Source of the DNA: Pegoplata infirma
Lineage: Eukaryota > Arthropoda > Insecta > Diptera > Anthomyiidae
NCBI GenBank assembly: GCA_963921195.1
Contig: OY992540.1
Span: 8,297,266-8,361,265, forward strand
Length of the DNA: 64,000 nucleotides
Reading direction: 5' to 3'
Shown: in pieces, positions 43,205 through 55,044 of the stretch
Position numbering within the stretch: the first letter of the stretch is position 1
Layout: each line of letters starts with the position of its first letter
Program-made: the position numbers and the translations under genes
Notes under the pieces: generated by a model
What the model was told of the DNA's origin: nothing
Seen by the model: the letters and a program-made list of their open reading frames with translations, nothing else
The model's database searches: none

Positions 43205-43353
43205 CATTATTCGGATCAAATTGCGTATTAATATATATTGTGTCATATATCATTATATATTGCATCATATAAAAATTTTTACTCGGGGAATAAATATTGC
43301 TGTTTGTTAAAACAAATAAAAAATTGCTGGGATGGTCTTCAATAGATTAATTA

Positions 43354-45376
43354 CACTGCGGAACACTAAAAAATAAACAAGAGTTACGACCATCATTTCT
43401 ATATAATCCGGACATGCTGATTCGAATGGCGTACTCCGTTTTTCGATGTATGGTACAGTTTTCTTGCAAAATGTCGTTAAAGATTTGCTGATTTCGAGCC
43501 AGTTTTTTAACAAAAAAGTTTGCAAGGTAAATGGTTTATAAATTTTATGACATGGAAAACAAAGATATGACTTGTAGCAACATTTCTTATTCAAATTTGG
43601 TTTAAAGCTTTTCAATCTAAGCCCTTAAATTCGCGAATTTCTTCATTTTTTAAGGTTTTCGCGAAATTAACAGCCAAATTGGTCTTCGATAAAAAACTTG
43701 CTTTTAATGAATCAAAGATGCATCCCTAACAATACGAATAGTGGACAAAAAACAGCTATGTTATATGGACCATCATGATGAAAATCGCGAAAAAAAACGT
43801 TTTTTTTGTATATGCCAGCATCACTTTACGAGATAATTTAAGGTTCCATCTTTTAGTATATAATGTGGGAAACAACTAACTGACCAAAAATTCGGCCAAA
43901 AAAGTTTTCATTTGCAAAAGTTATCTTAACAAAAACTATTATTTCAGTGTTTGCGATTAGTGTTTATAAACCGGTTAACCGAAAAACCGGTTTTTTCCCA
44001 AAATGTCGGTTTTTTTGCAAACCGGTTAACCGGAATTGGAAATTTCCGGTGCACCGAAAACCGGTTTTTTCCTGTCGGTTAACCGGTTTTTTTAAATACA
44101 TTCTAAGCGGAATATTTTCGCAAATATTAATGGTTTACACTTATTTTTTATGAAATTTTCAAAATTTCTTTGAAAACACCTTGAAAATCCTTGAGAAAGA
44201 AAGTCTAAAATAGTTTTTCACTTCAAGAAACAATTTATCATATAGGAATTTTATTTCGAATCAGATAAATATTTGAAATACTCACCGTTGTAAGCGTTTT
44301 TTGACACTTTCATGAAAAACTTATTAAGTGACTGTTAACCAGACAGTCAAACAAGCCAACCGGCTTAAAATCGGGGGAACATGAAAATAAATACTGAACT
44401 CCAATTTACTTCTAACGAATTGATGTATTTTTTTAAAATAAAGCCAATTAAAATTTAATTAAAGTTCCAGTGAATATGCGAAAATAAAGTACATTATTTA
44501 AATACCGTTATTTTTATAGGGTAACAGTTGCAAACCTTGATGAAAGAAACAAATATGTTAACTTAAGATACATTCGCTATATTATTTAATGAAAATTAGC
44601 TTTTTTCAATTATTTTTTGGTTTTGTCAGTTAAAGAAAAAAAAACCGGTTAACCGGTTTTTTTATTCCGGTTTAACCGAGAAAACCGGTTAACCGAAAAA
44701 GCTGATTTTCGGTTAACCGAAAAACCGGTTTCCTAAAATGTCGGTTTTTTATAAACACTATTTGCGATACAATAATTATAGTTTTTGTTAAGATAACTTT
44801 TGCAAATGAAAACTTTTTTGGACAAATTTTGGGTCAGTTCATTGTTTAATGTTCCCACATTATATACAAAAAGATGAAGAATCAAATCATCTCCTAAAGT
44901 GATGCTGCCATATACAAAAAAACGGTTTTTCGCGATTTTTATCATGATGGTCCATATAACATAGATGTTTTTTGTCCACGATTCGTAGTGTCATGGACGC
45001 CTTCATGATCACAAAATGCAAGTTTTTTATCAGAGACCAATTTAGCGGTTAATTTCGCGAAAACTTATAAAAATGAAAACATCCGCGAATTTAAGGGCTT
45101 AAGATAAAAAGCTTTAAACCAAATTGATATTAGAAATATTGCTACAAGTTATACCTTTGTTTTCCATGCCATAAAAATTAAAAATCATTAGCTTTGGAAT
45201 TTTTTTTGTTAAAAAAGCAGCTGAAAATCAGCCAATCTTTAATGACATTTTACAAGAAAACTGTACCATACATCGAAAAACGGAGTACGCCATTCGATTC
45301 AGCATGTCCGAAATATATTGAAATGATGGTCGTACCTCTTGTTTTCTAAAATAGTGGTTAGTTTTGTCACGCAGTG
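43354..45376. mobile_element. Foldback element with CACTGCG ends and TTA TSD, split by a hAT element
   Basis: Left CACTGCGGAACACTAAAAAA, right ...TTTTGTCACGCAGTG. Long mirrored arms follow: GAGTTACGACCATCATTTC, GGCGTACTCCGTTTTTCGATG, TTCGCGAATTTCTTC, ATGGACCATCATGATGA. TTA flanks both sides (43351-43353, 45377-45379). A hAT element interrupts it at 43958-44760. A decayed arm fragment recurs at 47823-47985. Frames in the arms are mirror artefacts. Confidence 0.87.
43958..44760. mobile_element. hAT-type element with AACCGGTTAACCGG subterminal repeats, 803 bp
   Basis: Ends TAGTGTTTATAAACCGG and TTTTTTATAAACACTA are inverted. The perfect TSD TTTGCGAT is at 43950-43957 and 44761-44768. Within 130 bp of both ends ACCGGTT or GGTTAACCG repeats many times. 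These palindromic motifs are candidate transposase-binding sites. The interior is A+T-rich without a gene. Confidence 0.95.
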
Positions 45377-45379
45377 TTA

Positions 45380-46030
45380 TTTGTTTTAAAAATACTTTTC
45401 CTTTTACCTACAAAATACTTTAAGTGTATTGAAACATAATAGTCTACGAGACAAAACAATTTTTTTTTTAATATTTATTGTAGACAATAAATGAAGGCGA
45501 AATTGTTTTAAACAATTCCATACCTTCTGTGCATATGTGGCAAATAATCATAAATAGCATAACTTGACATAAGATACATAATGTCAAACATAAAAATCAA
45601 GTCTACATACATGTGCATATGATTTTCATGAGAACCACACATCTTTAGGTCCAATTAACACTTCAAAATCGGTGTATTTCAAAATTTAATACAAATTTAT
45701 GTATGTTGTAAAGAAAGCGAAAATCTTGACATAAGCTGTTATATAAAATAAGCTATGTATTGGTTTTTAACTCATAAGCTTTAATGTCTACAAAACCTAA
45801 TTGATTTTTTTGAGTTCAATGAATTTAATATAATCTTAAAATAATTTTTACAGACAAAATTCCTTCGTATGAAAAATAATTTAAATTTTCAATTTCAGCT
45901 GCGGTAATAATGTCATTAAATGTTACTGTTGTTTACAAGTCATTATCCACCATAATTTACAATTGGCTGATTGTTAAAAACCAATAAATTGTATAAACAG
46001 CACTACCCAGAAGGAAATGTTAATACATGA
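45380..46030. other. Unassigned A+T-rich DNA
   Basis: No gene or element ends. CTTGACATAAG occurs at 45561 and 45724, a weak hint of internal repetition. Confidence 0.35.
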
Positions 46031-46034
46031 ATTA

Positions 46035-46148
46035 AGAGATGGAATCGTGAGTGACTTTTCAATCACGCTCACGAAATAAATTTTTTTTTCAAGCACGAAC
46101 ATATTTTTTTACTAACGCACGTTCACGCATTAACGAAGTGCACACATG
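46035..46148 (+). mobile_element. Left-end fragment related to the TAGAGATGGGC hAT element
   Basis: AAGAGATGGAATCGTGAGTGAC, ATCACGCTCACG, GCACGTTCACGCATTAACG resemble the CACTCACG-rich end at 54770-54970. No right end was found. Confidence 0.5.
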
Positions 46149-46287
46149 ATAAAAAGTACAAAGGCATTTTTATTGCAAGTTACTCGTGGAGCTTGACCTT
46201 AGAATACCCCTTAGCCCTGAGTTCAAAAATTTTTGAGTTATATTATTTTCAAATTTGTCAGGACCCCAAAACCCATTACTTTATAGC

Positions 46288-47252
46288 AGAGCTTCTCACT
46301 AACTTTTGCTTTGCGACCCCTTTTCAATATTTTAAAACGTGAACTTTGACCTCAGTTTTTTTTAAAAACCTGAAGTAATGGTAAAATTTGGAAACCAAAC
46401 TCAGAAGCAGCATTGAAAGATTAATCGAAACCGTGTGGTCAGATCCCAGACGCATACCAAAATTTTAAATAAAAAACTTTTAAAAAAAAATAAAAAAAAA
46501 CACAATTTTTGTGAACTTTCTCTTCAATTTTCTCAAAAATTTTAAAACCAGGTTCCGAACTTCGCCATTTTATATCAAAACTTACTATCTTCATAGATTT
46601 TTATTTCCGAAAATAAAAGAAAAAAACACCAGTTAAACCTGATCAGTAATGAAGAAATGTTTACCAAGAAAGCATTTAAAGTCCAATTTGGAGTAATAAT
46701 AGTTCTTTTTTTAAAATTATGTACCAATGATTGGTATTGATCGAAATTTTATTCGATCACGAATCCAGATCCGTTATTCGGATCCAGATTTGGAATCAGC
46801 ATTAAAAAGTAAATCGAAAAACGTGAGCAGATCCCAGACGGATCCGAAAACATCAAACAAAGCTCTGGAAAATGCACAATTTTGTGAACTTTGCCTTTAA
46901 TTTTCTCAAAAACCTAACGTATTAGAAACATTTGGAACCCAGATTCAGAATCAGCATTGAAAAGTTAATAGAAAACGAACTGCCAGATCCCAGACTGGGC
47001 CAAAACACTTCACAAATAAGTGTTGGGCATCCCGAGAAATTAACAACTGCACAGTGATTACGGAGTGACCTTTAGTGATGGAAACATTTTTTTTTCTTTA
47101 ATAAAAGTATTTGTATATTTTTATAACACAACAATTAAAAAAATGTGTTTTAAATTTACCAAAATTTAAGGTTTTAACAAATTTTTTCGCGACCCCCCTG
47201 AAACTCTTCCGCGACCCATAGGGGGTCGCGACCCACCGTTTGAGAACCATTG
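46288..47252. mobile_element. hAT-type element (CAGNGNTTCTCA ends), 965 bp
   Basis: Left CAGAGCTTCTCACTAACTTT...GCGACCCC and right GGGTCGCGACCCACCG...TTGAGAACCATTG are diverged inverted repeats of a type common among hAT elements in many animals. TSD CTTTATAG is perfect (46280-46287, 47253-47260). The interior has about three tandem units of some 170-250 bp marked by CAGATCCCAGACNG and ATCAGCATTGAAAAG. No transposase. Confidence 0.93.
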
Positions 47253-47267
47253 CTTTATAGGTTCAAC

Positions 47268-47664
47268 CAAGGTAGATTTATATAAGGTAATATTTTGGTG
47301 GCGTAAATGAAAACAATTTTCTTTAAAAATCATTTTAGTCGGCAAAAACGACTTAAATGTTCAGTGCACACATTAACCAATTTAAACGCTTTTTAAGACT
47401 TTAAAATTTTAGAAAACAACTAAATTAAAAAAAAAATATTGAAATTCAAACGAAATTCTTTTATTTTCCACGACAAAAACTAAAAAATATTAAAATATTT
47501 TTTAGCATAAAAAGTGTAGTGTAAACTCAAGTCATTTATGCCGAACAAAATATTTTTATTTCGTTTTGAAAATTCGTAAATATTATTGTTTTCAAATTTG
47601 TCAAAAAACTTACTATGGAGGAAAAGTGAGGTTATTGGATCTTACCTTGTATAAATCTACCTTG
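47268..47664. mobile_element. 397-bp MITE with 8-bp TSD
   Basis: CAAGGTAGATTTATATAAGG and CCTTGTATAAATCTACCTTG are inverted ends; TSD GGTTCAAC at 47260-47267 and 47665-47672. It starts 15 bp after the preceding hAT element, and the two TSDs share base 47260. Internal text is A+T-rich. hAT-type by TSD length. Confidence 0.93.
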
Positions 47665-47822
47665 GGTTCAACAGCCGATTTCTTAAAAATTCCATATGTA
47701 GTCATTTGAAACCACCACAAAAAATTGCCGTCCTAAGAACCGAAAAAGATTCTCCCAATTTCATGTTATTTAATGGAAAACATATGACTTTATGAGCTAA
47801 ACAGCTTATTTCTCAAAATTGT

Positions 47823-47985
47823 TTACAATGGTGTACTCCTTTTTTGATGTATGGTACAGTTTTCGTTTAAAATGTCATTAAACATTGGCCAGATTTCCGC
47901 TGATTTTTAATCAAAAAAATTGCAAAGTTAACGATTTTAAAATTTTATCGCATGGAGAACAGAGATATGACTTGTATAAATATTT
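47823..47985 (+). mobile_element. Fragment of the CACTGCG foldback arm
   Basis: GTACTCCTTTTTTGATGTATGG, GTACAGTTTTCGTTTAAAATG, TTTTATCGCATGGAGAACAGAG and ATATGACTTGTA match 43430-43580 allowing for divergence and orientation. Both ends are missing. Confidence 0.65.
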
Positions 47986-48029
47986 GTAATGTACACACAA
48001 AAAACAAACCTTGCCAAATAACAAGAAAA

Positions 48030-48300
48030 ATTCATCCCATTTTACCAATATTTGACAGTTTTCCTTGTTTTCGTTTCCATTTTCAATCGAAATTTATTTT
48101 TTTGGTAATTTTACAGTTTTTTTGTAGTTTTACAAATTTCCAAGTTTTTTTACAAAAGAAATCTAGTAAATTCACGAAAATTCCTTGTAAATCTTATTGC
48201 GACAAAAAGGTTGTAATTTTACAATTTTAATGGTAAAAAGCTTGTAAAATTACAAAAAAGCCCGTAATTTTTAATAGGAATTCTCGTAAAATAGGAGGAA
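48030..48300 (+). repeat. Dispersed repeat shared with 62640-62880
   Basis: TTTTACCAATATTTGACAG, TCAATCGAAATTTA, AATCTAGTAAATTCACGA, TCTTATTGCGACAAAAAGG and CCCGTAATTTTTAATAGG correspond in order to the reverse complement of 62640-62880. Diverged. Ends not defined. From 48301 to 48730 nothing else is recognisable. Confidence 0.65.
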
Positions 48301-48730
48301 GCAAAAAAAAAAAAAATTTACATATTCCATATGTCAACTTTCATTTGCTTCTGGTATCATCCCATTCCGATTTTGGTTGTGGCACTGTGTTATTAATTGA
48401 AGTGCAATTGCGTAATTGTTTCTAAATTTTCATTAATTAAATAAGCGTCTTTAGCAATTAATTTTTAACATTTTAACATTTGAAATTAAAAACATTTTTT
48501 CTATTGTGTTTTACTATTAATTTTCATGTATAGTAGATTGGACTGTGTAAGAAGGATGGTGCCATGTTGACTGCTAACACTTTAAAACCACAAACCGCAA
48601 CTTTGACATTCTGCGTTCAAAATTGCAATGAATGTACATTAGAGTAAACCAAAAAGTCATAAGTCAGAATGGTTTCCCCACGCGATAAGTATATACAAAT
48701 TTGTTTATTCGGATATTTACGTATTAATTA

Positions 48731-49130
48731 CACAGTACAACAATTTAAAACTTTTACCAAAATTACGGGGTTGAGCTTCTGGTAGAGGAGAAAAAAAAAA
48801 CGATATACGTGTTGGCATTTTGAAAGATCACATCGGAATTTTATTTTAGAGGCGGTTAAAATTTCTCAGCTTTGGGAAGTTAGTGTTAGAGGGTTAATAT
48901 GTTCCACAAAAATATTTTCCATAATATTTTCTACAACCTCAGCTGTAAAAAAGACATTGTTTTATATACCGATATGCTGCAAGAACAGGCCAGTCTGGGA
49001 AACTTTGACCGCCTCAAAAAAAATTTCCGATGTGATCTTTCAAAACGCCGACACTCGTATATTTTTTGGTGGTCTCTTCTACCAGTATCAATCGTCGGAA
49101 CCCCGTAAATTTTTTTAGTGTTGTACTGTG
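48731..49130. repeat. 400-bp foldback element, CACAGTACAACA ends
   Basis: CACAGTACAACA at the left and TGTTGTACTGTG at the right are perfectly inverted. The arms also pair through TACGGGGTT/AACCCCGTA, CTTCTGGTAGAGGAG/CTCTTCTACCAG and AAAGATCACATCGGAA/TTCCGATGTGATCTTT. No TSD is evident. The central portion (48880-48995) reappears at 52590-52715 inside a hAT element. Confidence 0.85.
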
Positions 49131-49417
49131 AAATTTCCCAAAAATTATGGAAATTTCAGGTATCTCCACACCGGTTTCAAACACTCTCGTTGTAATTTTC
49201 AGTCGATTTTTTGTTTTTCATATATCACGAATTCCACCAAAGAACACAAAAAAAAATTAATTTTCTGACCTTAAGTTTTTTAATTTTCTTTATATTAACA
49301 GAATGGATTCTCTTTAAAGCCAACTAAACATATCCATTTTAAGTTTTTTTATATTTAAAAAAAATCGTTGTTTTTTCCGCGAATTTTGTTTTTCTCAAAA
49401 ATCGAAAAAAGTTAAAA

Positions 49418-51134
49418 ATGAGGCATTCCACACCAAATGTCCAGCGAAAAAAAACACGTGTACCGTAAACTTCTGAATAGGTTGTATGGATAGCACTATA
49501 TGGAACTTAGAAAATTACGTTTTTGGTTTTTCAATTTTTTAAAAACTGGGCTTAGGAGGCGTGGTCAAATATTGGAAAAATGGTCAAATTTGTGGCGAGT
49601 TGCCTTGATTAAATATTTATCACATTAAAACGGAATGCACCACAATCTCAAAAATTTACATTCTTATATAGTTTTGTATGGGCTATCGATTAAATTTTTT
49701 TTTTTGAAAATTTTCAGAACCCGTTCTGAAATTTTCCATTTTTTTTAAATGTCAATTTATTTAAAAACATGCCACTTTTTATACCCTCCACTTAGTGATA
49801 GAGGGTATATATAAGTTTGTCATTCCGTTTGTAACTCATCGAAATATCGGTCTGGGACCCCATAAAGTATATATATTCATGATGCCCGATCGATTTTAAG
49901 ACATTCTAGCGATGTCCGTCTGTCCGTCTGTCCGTCTGTCCGTCTGTCCGTCTGTCTGTCTGTCTGTCTGTGGAAAATGCTCTCGCCGACAAAATATTGC
50001 ACAAAGGTGACTGAAACTTAACATATATGTTGGAAGTTCTCCCGAGAAGTTTGGTATTGCATTTGAGCGATATCGGTTCAGCGGTTCAAAAGTTATGAAC
50101 GAAAATGTAAGCACACCTCAAAAATTTCAGTACATTCAACATAACCTAAAAATACAAAATGCTTTAATTCGGCTTCTGGTTGACATATGTTGTATTCTGG
50201 TTGACATATTAAACAAGTACGAACATATTTTTTGACAAAAAAAAAAGAAAAAAATCGCGGATTTTTTTTTTTACCAAAATTTTTTTTTCGCGGAATTTTT
50301 TTTTCAAATTTTTTTTTTTTCAAAAGTAATTTCCTTTTAAATAAAGTTGTTTGCAATAATCTTTTTGAAATTGTGGAGGGTATCACTACATTCGGCAAGG
50401 CCGAATTTAACTTTTTTACTTGTTTTTTCTTTTTTTTTAAGTTTAGATGTTTGTCCATCCACACAAAAAAAAAATCAGAAACACGTTTTTCGTTTTTTTT
50501 TCGAGAAAATCGCATTTGAACTTTAAATTTCATAACAATTTTGTAATTTGCTTATATTTCTTTGTTTTAACGTTGCGAATGAGTAATATTTATGCAATTA
50601 ATAATACTCATTCGCAACGTTAAATCAAGAAAATGCAAGCAAATTACAAAATTGTTATGAAATTTAAAGTTCAAATGCGATTTTCTCGAAAAAAACGAAG
50701 AACGTGTTTCGGAATTTTTTTGTGTGGATGGACAAACATCTAAACTTTAAAAAAAATTTAAAAAAGAAAAAAAAGTGGCATGTTTTTTAATAAATTGATA
50801 TTTTTAAAAAATGGAAAATTTCAGAACGGGTTCTGAAAATTAAAAAAAAAATAAAAAATTTAATCGATAGCCCATACAAAACTATATAAGAATGTAAATT
50901 TTCGAGATTGTGGTGCATTCCGTTTTAATGTGATAAATATTTAATCAAGGCAACTCGTCACAAATTTGACCATTTTCCAATATTTGACCACGCCTTCTAA
51001 GCCCAGTTTTTGAAAATTAGAAAATCCAAAAACGCAATTTTCTTAGTTCCAATAGGGCTATCCAAACAACCTATTCAGAAATTTACGGGACACACGTTTT
51101 TCTGTAGCGGGACATTTGATGTGGAATGCCTCAA
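49418..51134. repeat. Palindromic element FB-1, copy 3, split by a DINE-like element
   Basis: GAGGCATTCCACACCAAATG...ACCGTAAACTTCTGAATAGG starts the left arm; ...CTATTCAGAAATTTACGGGA...GATGTGGAATGCCTC ends the right arm. The central hairpin GTTGCGAATGAGTAATATTT is at 50572. The left arm is interrupted at 49777-50427. This is the most complete copy of the family. From 49131 to 49417 nothing is recognisable. Confidence 0.88.
49777..50427 (+). mobile_element. INE-1/DINE-1-like element, subfamily C
   Basis: ATACCCTCCACTTAGTGATAGAGGGTATA, GTTTGTAACTCATCGAAATA, GTCCGTCTG microsatellite (49915-49971), GCGGTTCAAAAGTTATGAAC, hairpin TTCGGCAAGGCCGAA (50391-50405), ACTTGTTTT. The flanking FB-1 arm joins as a T-rich run with no TSD, consistent with Helentron insertion into T tracts. 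It closely resembles 28664-29347. Confidence 0.82.
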
Positions 51135-51830
51135 ATGTATGATACTTTGAAGAGACATGTCATCGAAAGTATTTATCCGAATTCTACAATTCAAAAAGCA
51201 TTCGACTCTTACAATCGTCCTTTTTTATACCAATGCACTCAAAAAAATATTTTTTTAAAAAATTACGTTTTTAATGCAAATGAAATTTTTAGATGCATTT
51301 TTCAAAACCTTATCCCCCTTCGATTTTTTTTAACTTGCATATCTCGAAAGAATAACATTTTTTACATAAAAATAAGTGCAGATTTTTTTGGGCCTTCGGC
51401 TTTTTCCTCCATTCGTAATTTTTTTAAAAACTAGTTATGAGATTTTTCCATACAAAAAATAAATTTTATGTTTTTTTTTGTAATTTTATCAAAAAGTATG
51501 TATGTATCTTTGAAGAGCCATATCTTTGAAAGTATTTATTTGACTTTTACGATCAAAAAGCATTGGACTCTAACAATTACCCTTTTGTTTATGAATGCAC
51601 TCAAAAAAATATGCAATTTTTAGTTTATGCAGGTTTCAGAAAAATCAAAATGTTTTGAAAAATGCATCTAAAAATTGAATTTGCATCAAAAACGTTCTTT
51701 TTAAGAAAAATATTTTTTTTATTACATTGGCATAAAAAAGGACGATTGTTAGAGTCGAATGCTTTGAATGGTAGAATTCGGATCAAAACTTTCAAAGACA
51801 TGGCTCTTCAAAGTATCATACTTTTTTGAA
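51135..51830. repeat. Inverted repeat with a third direct unit
   Basis: The arm 51136-51320 (ATGATACTTTGAAGAGACAT, AAAAAGCATTCGACTCTTAC, AATGCACTCAAAAAAATA) pairs with 51640-51825. A third, more diverged unit (TATCTTTGAAGAGCCATATC...AAAAAGCATTGGACTCTAAC) lies at 51505-51630 in direct orientation. It abuts the FB-1 end. No TSD or gene. Confidence 0.8.
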
Positions 51831-52403
51831 ATTATCAATTTTTGAAAAAAGTAAAATTCGCGAAAAAATCGCGATTTTTTTTTTATTTAATTTTCCATAG
51901 TACAAATGTGTACAAAAAATTAGACAAATTTGAAGACCCTCGGTCAGATTTAATAAAATCTCTGGTGGATTTCGTGATATGTGAATTTTTATTAACATCT
52001 TTACCCCAGTCTGGTATTAAACCACGCATAATTTTTTCCAAATTTATGCCATTACAACTCATGCTGGTCGTCACCTAGACATCACAGCCACCACATTGTT
52101 GGGATATGCTTAGACAAATACTTGTTTTGTGCTCTATTACGGGTGTGGTTTACATATTAATAATTTCTCCTTAAGATTTAGACAGTTACAGCAAATACAA
52201 ATTCTATTTTTAGTAATATCAACTTTACTTCATATATATTTTTTCAAGATTGTTGACTCTTATATATTTATTTTCTTATATTATTTGTATTAAAGATATG
52301 ATATTTACATGTATAAAATAAATAAAACTTGTTAGTAAAAGAATACATATACAATAGCGTATCCCGATAATTAAACTTTTTAGGGTATACCCTTAGAACG
52401 ATG
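51831..52403. other. Unassigned A+T-rich DNA
   Basis: Overlapping frames on both strands at 51842-52078 have no recognisable motif. No element ends. Confidence 0.4.
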
Positions 52404-52411
52404 CTTATTAA

Positions 52412-53130
52412 CAGGGAAACCAAAAGTATGCTCTAAAAAACACGTTTTATGCGCTTAAAAAATGCCCTTAAAAACGGAAAATATGCTCTATAAACACTAA
52501 AAATATGCTCTTAAAAAAAAATATGTCCCCTTTTTTGCGGTGTTTTTTACAATTTGTTGGAGAATAGACTTTCCAAATACCGTTATATGCGGTAGTTAGA
52601 GGGTTAAATATGTTCTACAAAAATATTTGCCTTAATATTTTCTATCAAGTTGCTGAATATACCCAGATCTAAAAAAACATAGTTTCATATACCGATTTGA
52701 AGCAAGAACAGGCCAAAGGGGAATTAATCGTCACAATTCCGTAATTGTTGAAAAAAACATCCTTGTTGGATAAAAAGAATTTAAAAATAAATCTTGTCAT
52801 AAAAAAAAATCGAAAAGAATTCTTCAAAAATTTAAAAAAAAATGCTCTAAAAATGCAAAAAAATGCTCTAAAAAGTGAAAAAATGCTCTAAAATTTGAAA
52901 ATATGCTCTAAAATTTGAAAATATGCTCTAAAAATATGCTCTTATGCTAAAATATGCTCTTAAACCTAAAATATGCAAAAATATGCTCTTAAAGCTAAAA
53001 TATGCAAAAATATGCTCTAACAAATCGATGCCAGATTTCTTAAAAACTTCTGAAACGGATGAATACCTTACCCATTTATCAATAAAATGCACAGGAAAAA
53101 ACATGATACTGCATATTTTTGGTTTCCCTG
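52412..53130. mobile_element. hAT-type element with ATGCTCTAAAA repeats, 719 bp
   Basis: CAGGGAAACCAAAAGTATGC and GCATATTTTTGGTTTCCCTG are inverted ends; perfect TSD CTTATTAA at 52404-52411 and 53131-53138. AAATATGCTCTAAAA motifs are dense at both ends (about six near the left, about nine near the right). The middle (52590-52715) is shared with the foldback at 48731-49130. Non-coding. Confidence 0.95.
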
Positions 53131-53138
53131 CTTATTAA

Positions 53139-53817
53139 TGAGCTGATTACGGGGAAAAATAAAAAAACTTTGAAGGTCATGAAAGTAATCTATTAACAAA
53201 CTTTTGGAATCAATTTTAAAAATCCAAAATATATATTTTTTTTTTGATAAAATACACTACGTTTGTAAACTTTAAGCGTTGGTTGTGCCCTGAAGATGAT
53301 CTCCAAAATTTTTATAATTTGTTTTCCCTAAAGAAAATCTAAAATTTCCTGATTTCGGGACATGCTAACATACAATTTCTTAACTTGTTAAACAAAACTT
53401 TTTTTCACAACATATTTATGCTTATAAAATATTATACACGTTCTTTTTAACTAAAAGCTCTGTTGGGAATAAAAGGGTTAATGACAGTATTCTTTGACTT
53501 TAGTATTCTTTGGATTTGTGTACTCCTTCTACTAATTAATATAAATTTCTGCAAAAAAAAAGTTTTATTTTTTCCTTTTCTATGTAAAACATACTTATTT
53601 TTGAGTAAAGTTTAATACATACCATGATAATTAAATTATCTCAATGTTTGTTAAGGGGGTATCATTGGGGGACACCTTCCCTGTCGCGATAAATGTTGAT
53701 AAATTCCATTATTTTGGATTTTGCACATAAGTTATTGAATTTTATCATTACATAAATTATTTTATTTTTATTTTATTTATTTAAATTATTTTATCCACGC
53801 CCACTTTTGGGGGGCGT
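53139..53817. other. Unassigned A+T-rich DNA
   Basis: No gene or repeat ends. GGGGGTATCATTGGGGGACACC (53655) stands out only in composition. Confidence 0.35.
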
Positions 53818-53971
53818 GTATATTTTTTGAGATTGTGGCGCATTCCGTTTTAATTTGATAAATATTTAAACAAGGAAACTCAGCAAAAATTTTACCATTT
53901 TTCCAATATTTGACCACGCCTCCTAAGCCCAGTTTTTGAAAAATTTAAAAACGAAAAACGCAATTTTCTTA
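53818..53971. repeat. Palindromic element FB-1, copy 4, partial arm, interrupted
   Basis: GAGATTGTGGCGCATTCCGTTTTAAT...CCACGCCTCCTAAGCCCAG...CAATTTTCTTA continues after the insertion at 57757 with TTAGTTCCATATAGGACTATTC...GGTGTGACATGCCTCATATG (to 57833). This is the outer half of the right arm only. Confidence 0.82.
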
Positions 53972-54325
53972 CAAGGGAAGTATCTCAACCCTTATAAACC
54001 GAAACGTAAAATATATAAAAAAGAGACAATTCTAAGGTTGGGTTGTTTCGGGTTATTGGCCATATCGGGGATTAAGGGGTTCAAAACATGGGTAAAAATA
54101 TGGAGAAAAAATAGTTTTTTGGATTTTCAGCCATTTCTTTCTAAGAAACTATATGATGTTTACATATGAGAAGAAAGGTTTTTCAATGCCTATCCAACGG
54201 CGGCATAATCTTCTAAAAATTTGGCTTTGTTAAATAATTTTTTCATGAAAATGTGTAAATTTTGGGGGTATTTATATGAGGACATACCCTATGATGTCTA
54301 TATGAATATGAAGGTTATGAAGGAT

Positions 54326-54347
54326 GACGCTGGCGGAAACCAGCGTC
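54326..54347 (+). other. GC-rich hairpin, 8-bp perfect stem
   Basis: GACGCTGG, loop CGGAAA, CCAGCGTC. It is followed by GGCCACGTGATGGCC, another short dyad. This is conspicuous in otherwise A+T-rich element DNA. Role unknown. Confidence 0.8.
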
Positions 54348-55044
54348 CATAGAGGCCACGTGATGGCCCATTATGATTCCTTTAATTCTTTTCCCTCTTC
54401 TCTGTTTAGTCCTAAGTTGTTCGCCTTATGCGTCCCATTTTGATGCTTTAATAAACGCCAGTAGAGTCCAAGGATTTGTGCCCCGAAGTTCTGATAAATT
54501 CTGAAAAATATAAGAACCAAAAATGAATATGAAACAAAATGAATATGAAACAATCTTTATTAATTTTAAGTCGACACGTATTTTTTCTCTAGAGGATACT
54601 CCTGTTTGTTCGGGAGTTATCGAAATTTTCCCGGAGGTCCACATTGTTTCATACGGGTACAACGAGATTTTGAAACACTGATATGACCGATAAGCCGAGA
54701 CACCCCAACCTTAATATCTTTTTATATATATTTAAAGTTTCAGGAAAATCGGTTCATAAGGGTTGAGATTAGAGATGGGCGCGTGAGTGATTTTTGACTC
54801 ACACTCACTGACGCTCACCACAGAAATTTTTCAATCACACTCACTCACTCACGAGCATAATTTTTCTACTCACACTCACTCACAATCACGTGAGTAAATT
54901 TGATACAACTCACACTCACGAGCACTCACACAAGCTTCACTCACACTCACGTTGACTCACACTTACGAAACTTTTATTTATACAAACAAAAAATTTCAAA
55001 AATTTTAAGAAAAATTTAAAGTTCCGCGAAATTTTAAAATTTTT

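Larger units (their letters stand above)
39947..43287. mobile_element. Possible TIR element with CCCGAGTAAAAAT ends
   Basis: CCCGAGTAAAAATAGACATAT at the left and ATATAAAAATTTTTACTCGGG at the right are inverted. Both ends have ATATAT-rich subterminal text (ATTACAATATATAAC, TATATTGCATCATAT). Nested inside are a hAT element (40063-42312) and a TA-MITE (42809-43204). The TSD is unclear (GA at most). Confidence 0.5.

Noticed and set aside
50093..50533. 146-codon minus-strand frame
   Set aside because: Runs through the 3' half of a DINE-like element into the FB-1 arm. A related frame at 29224-29421 reflects the shared repeat and not a conserved protein.
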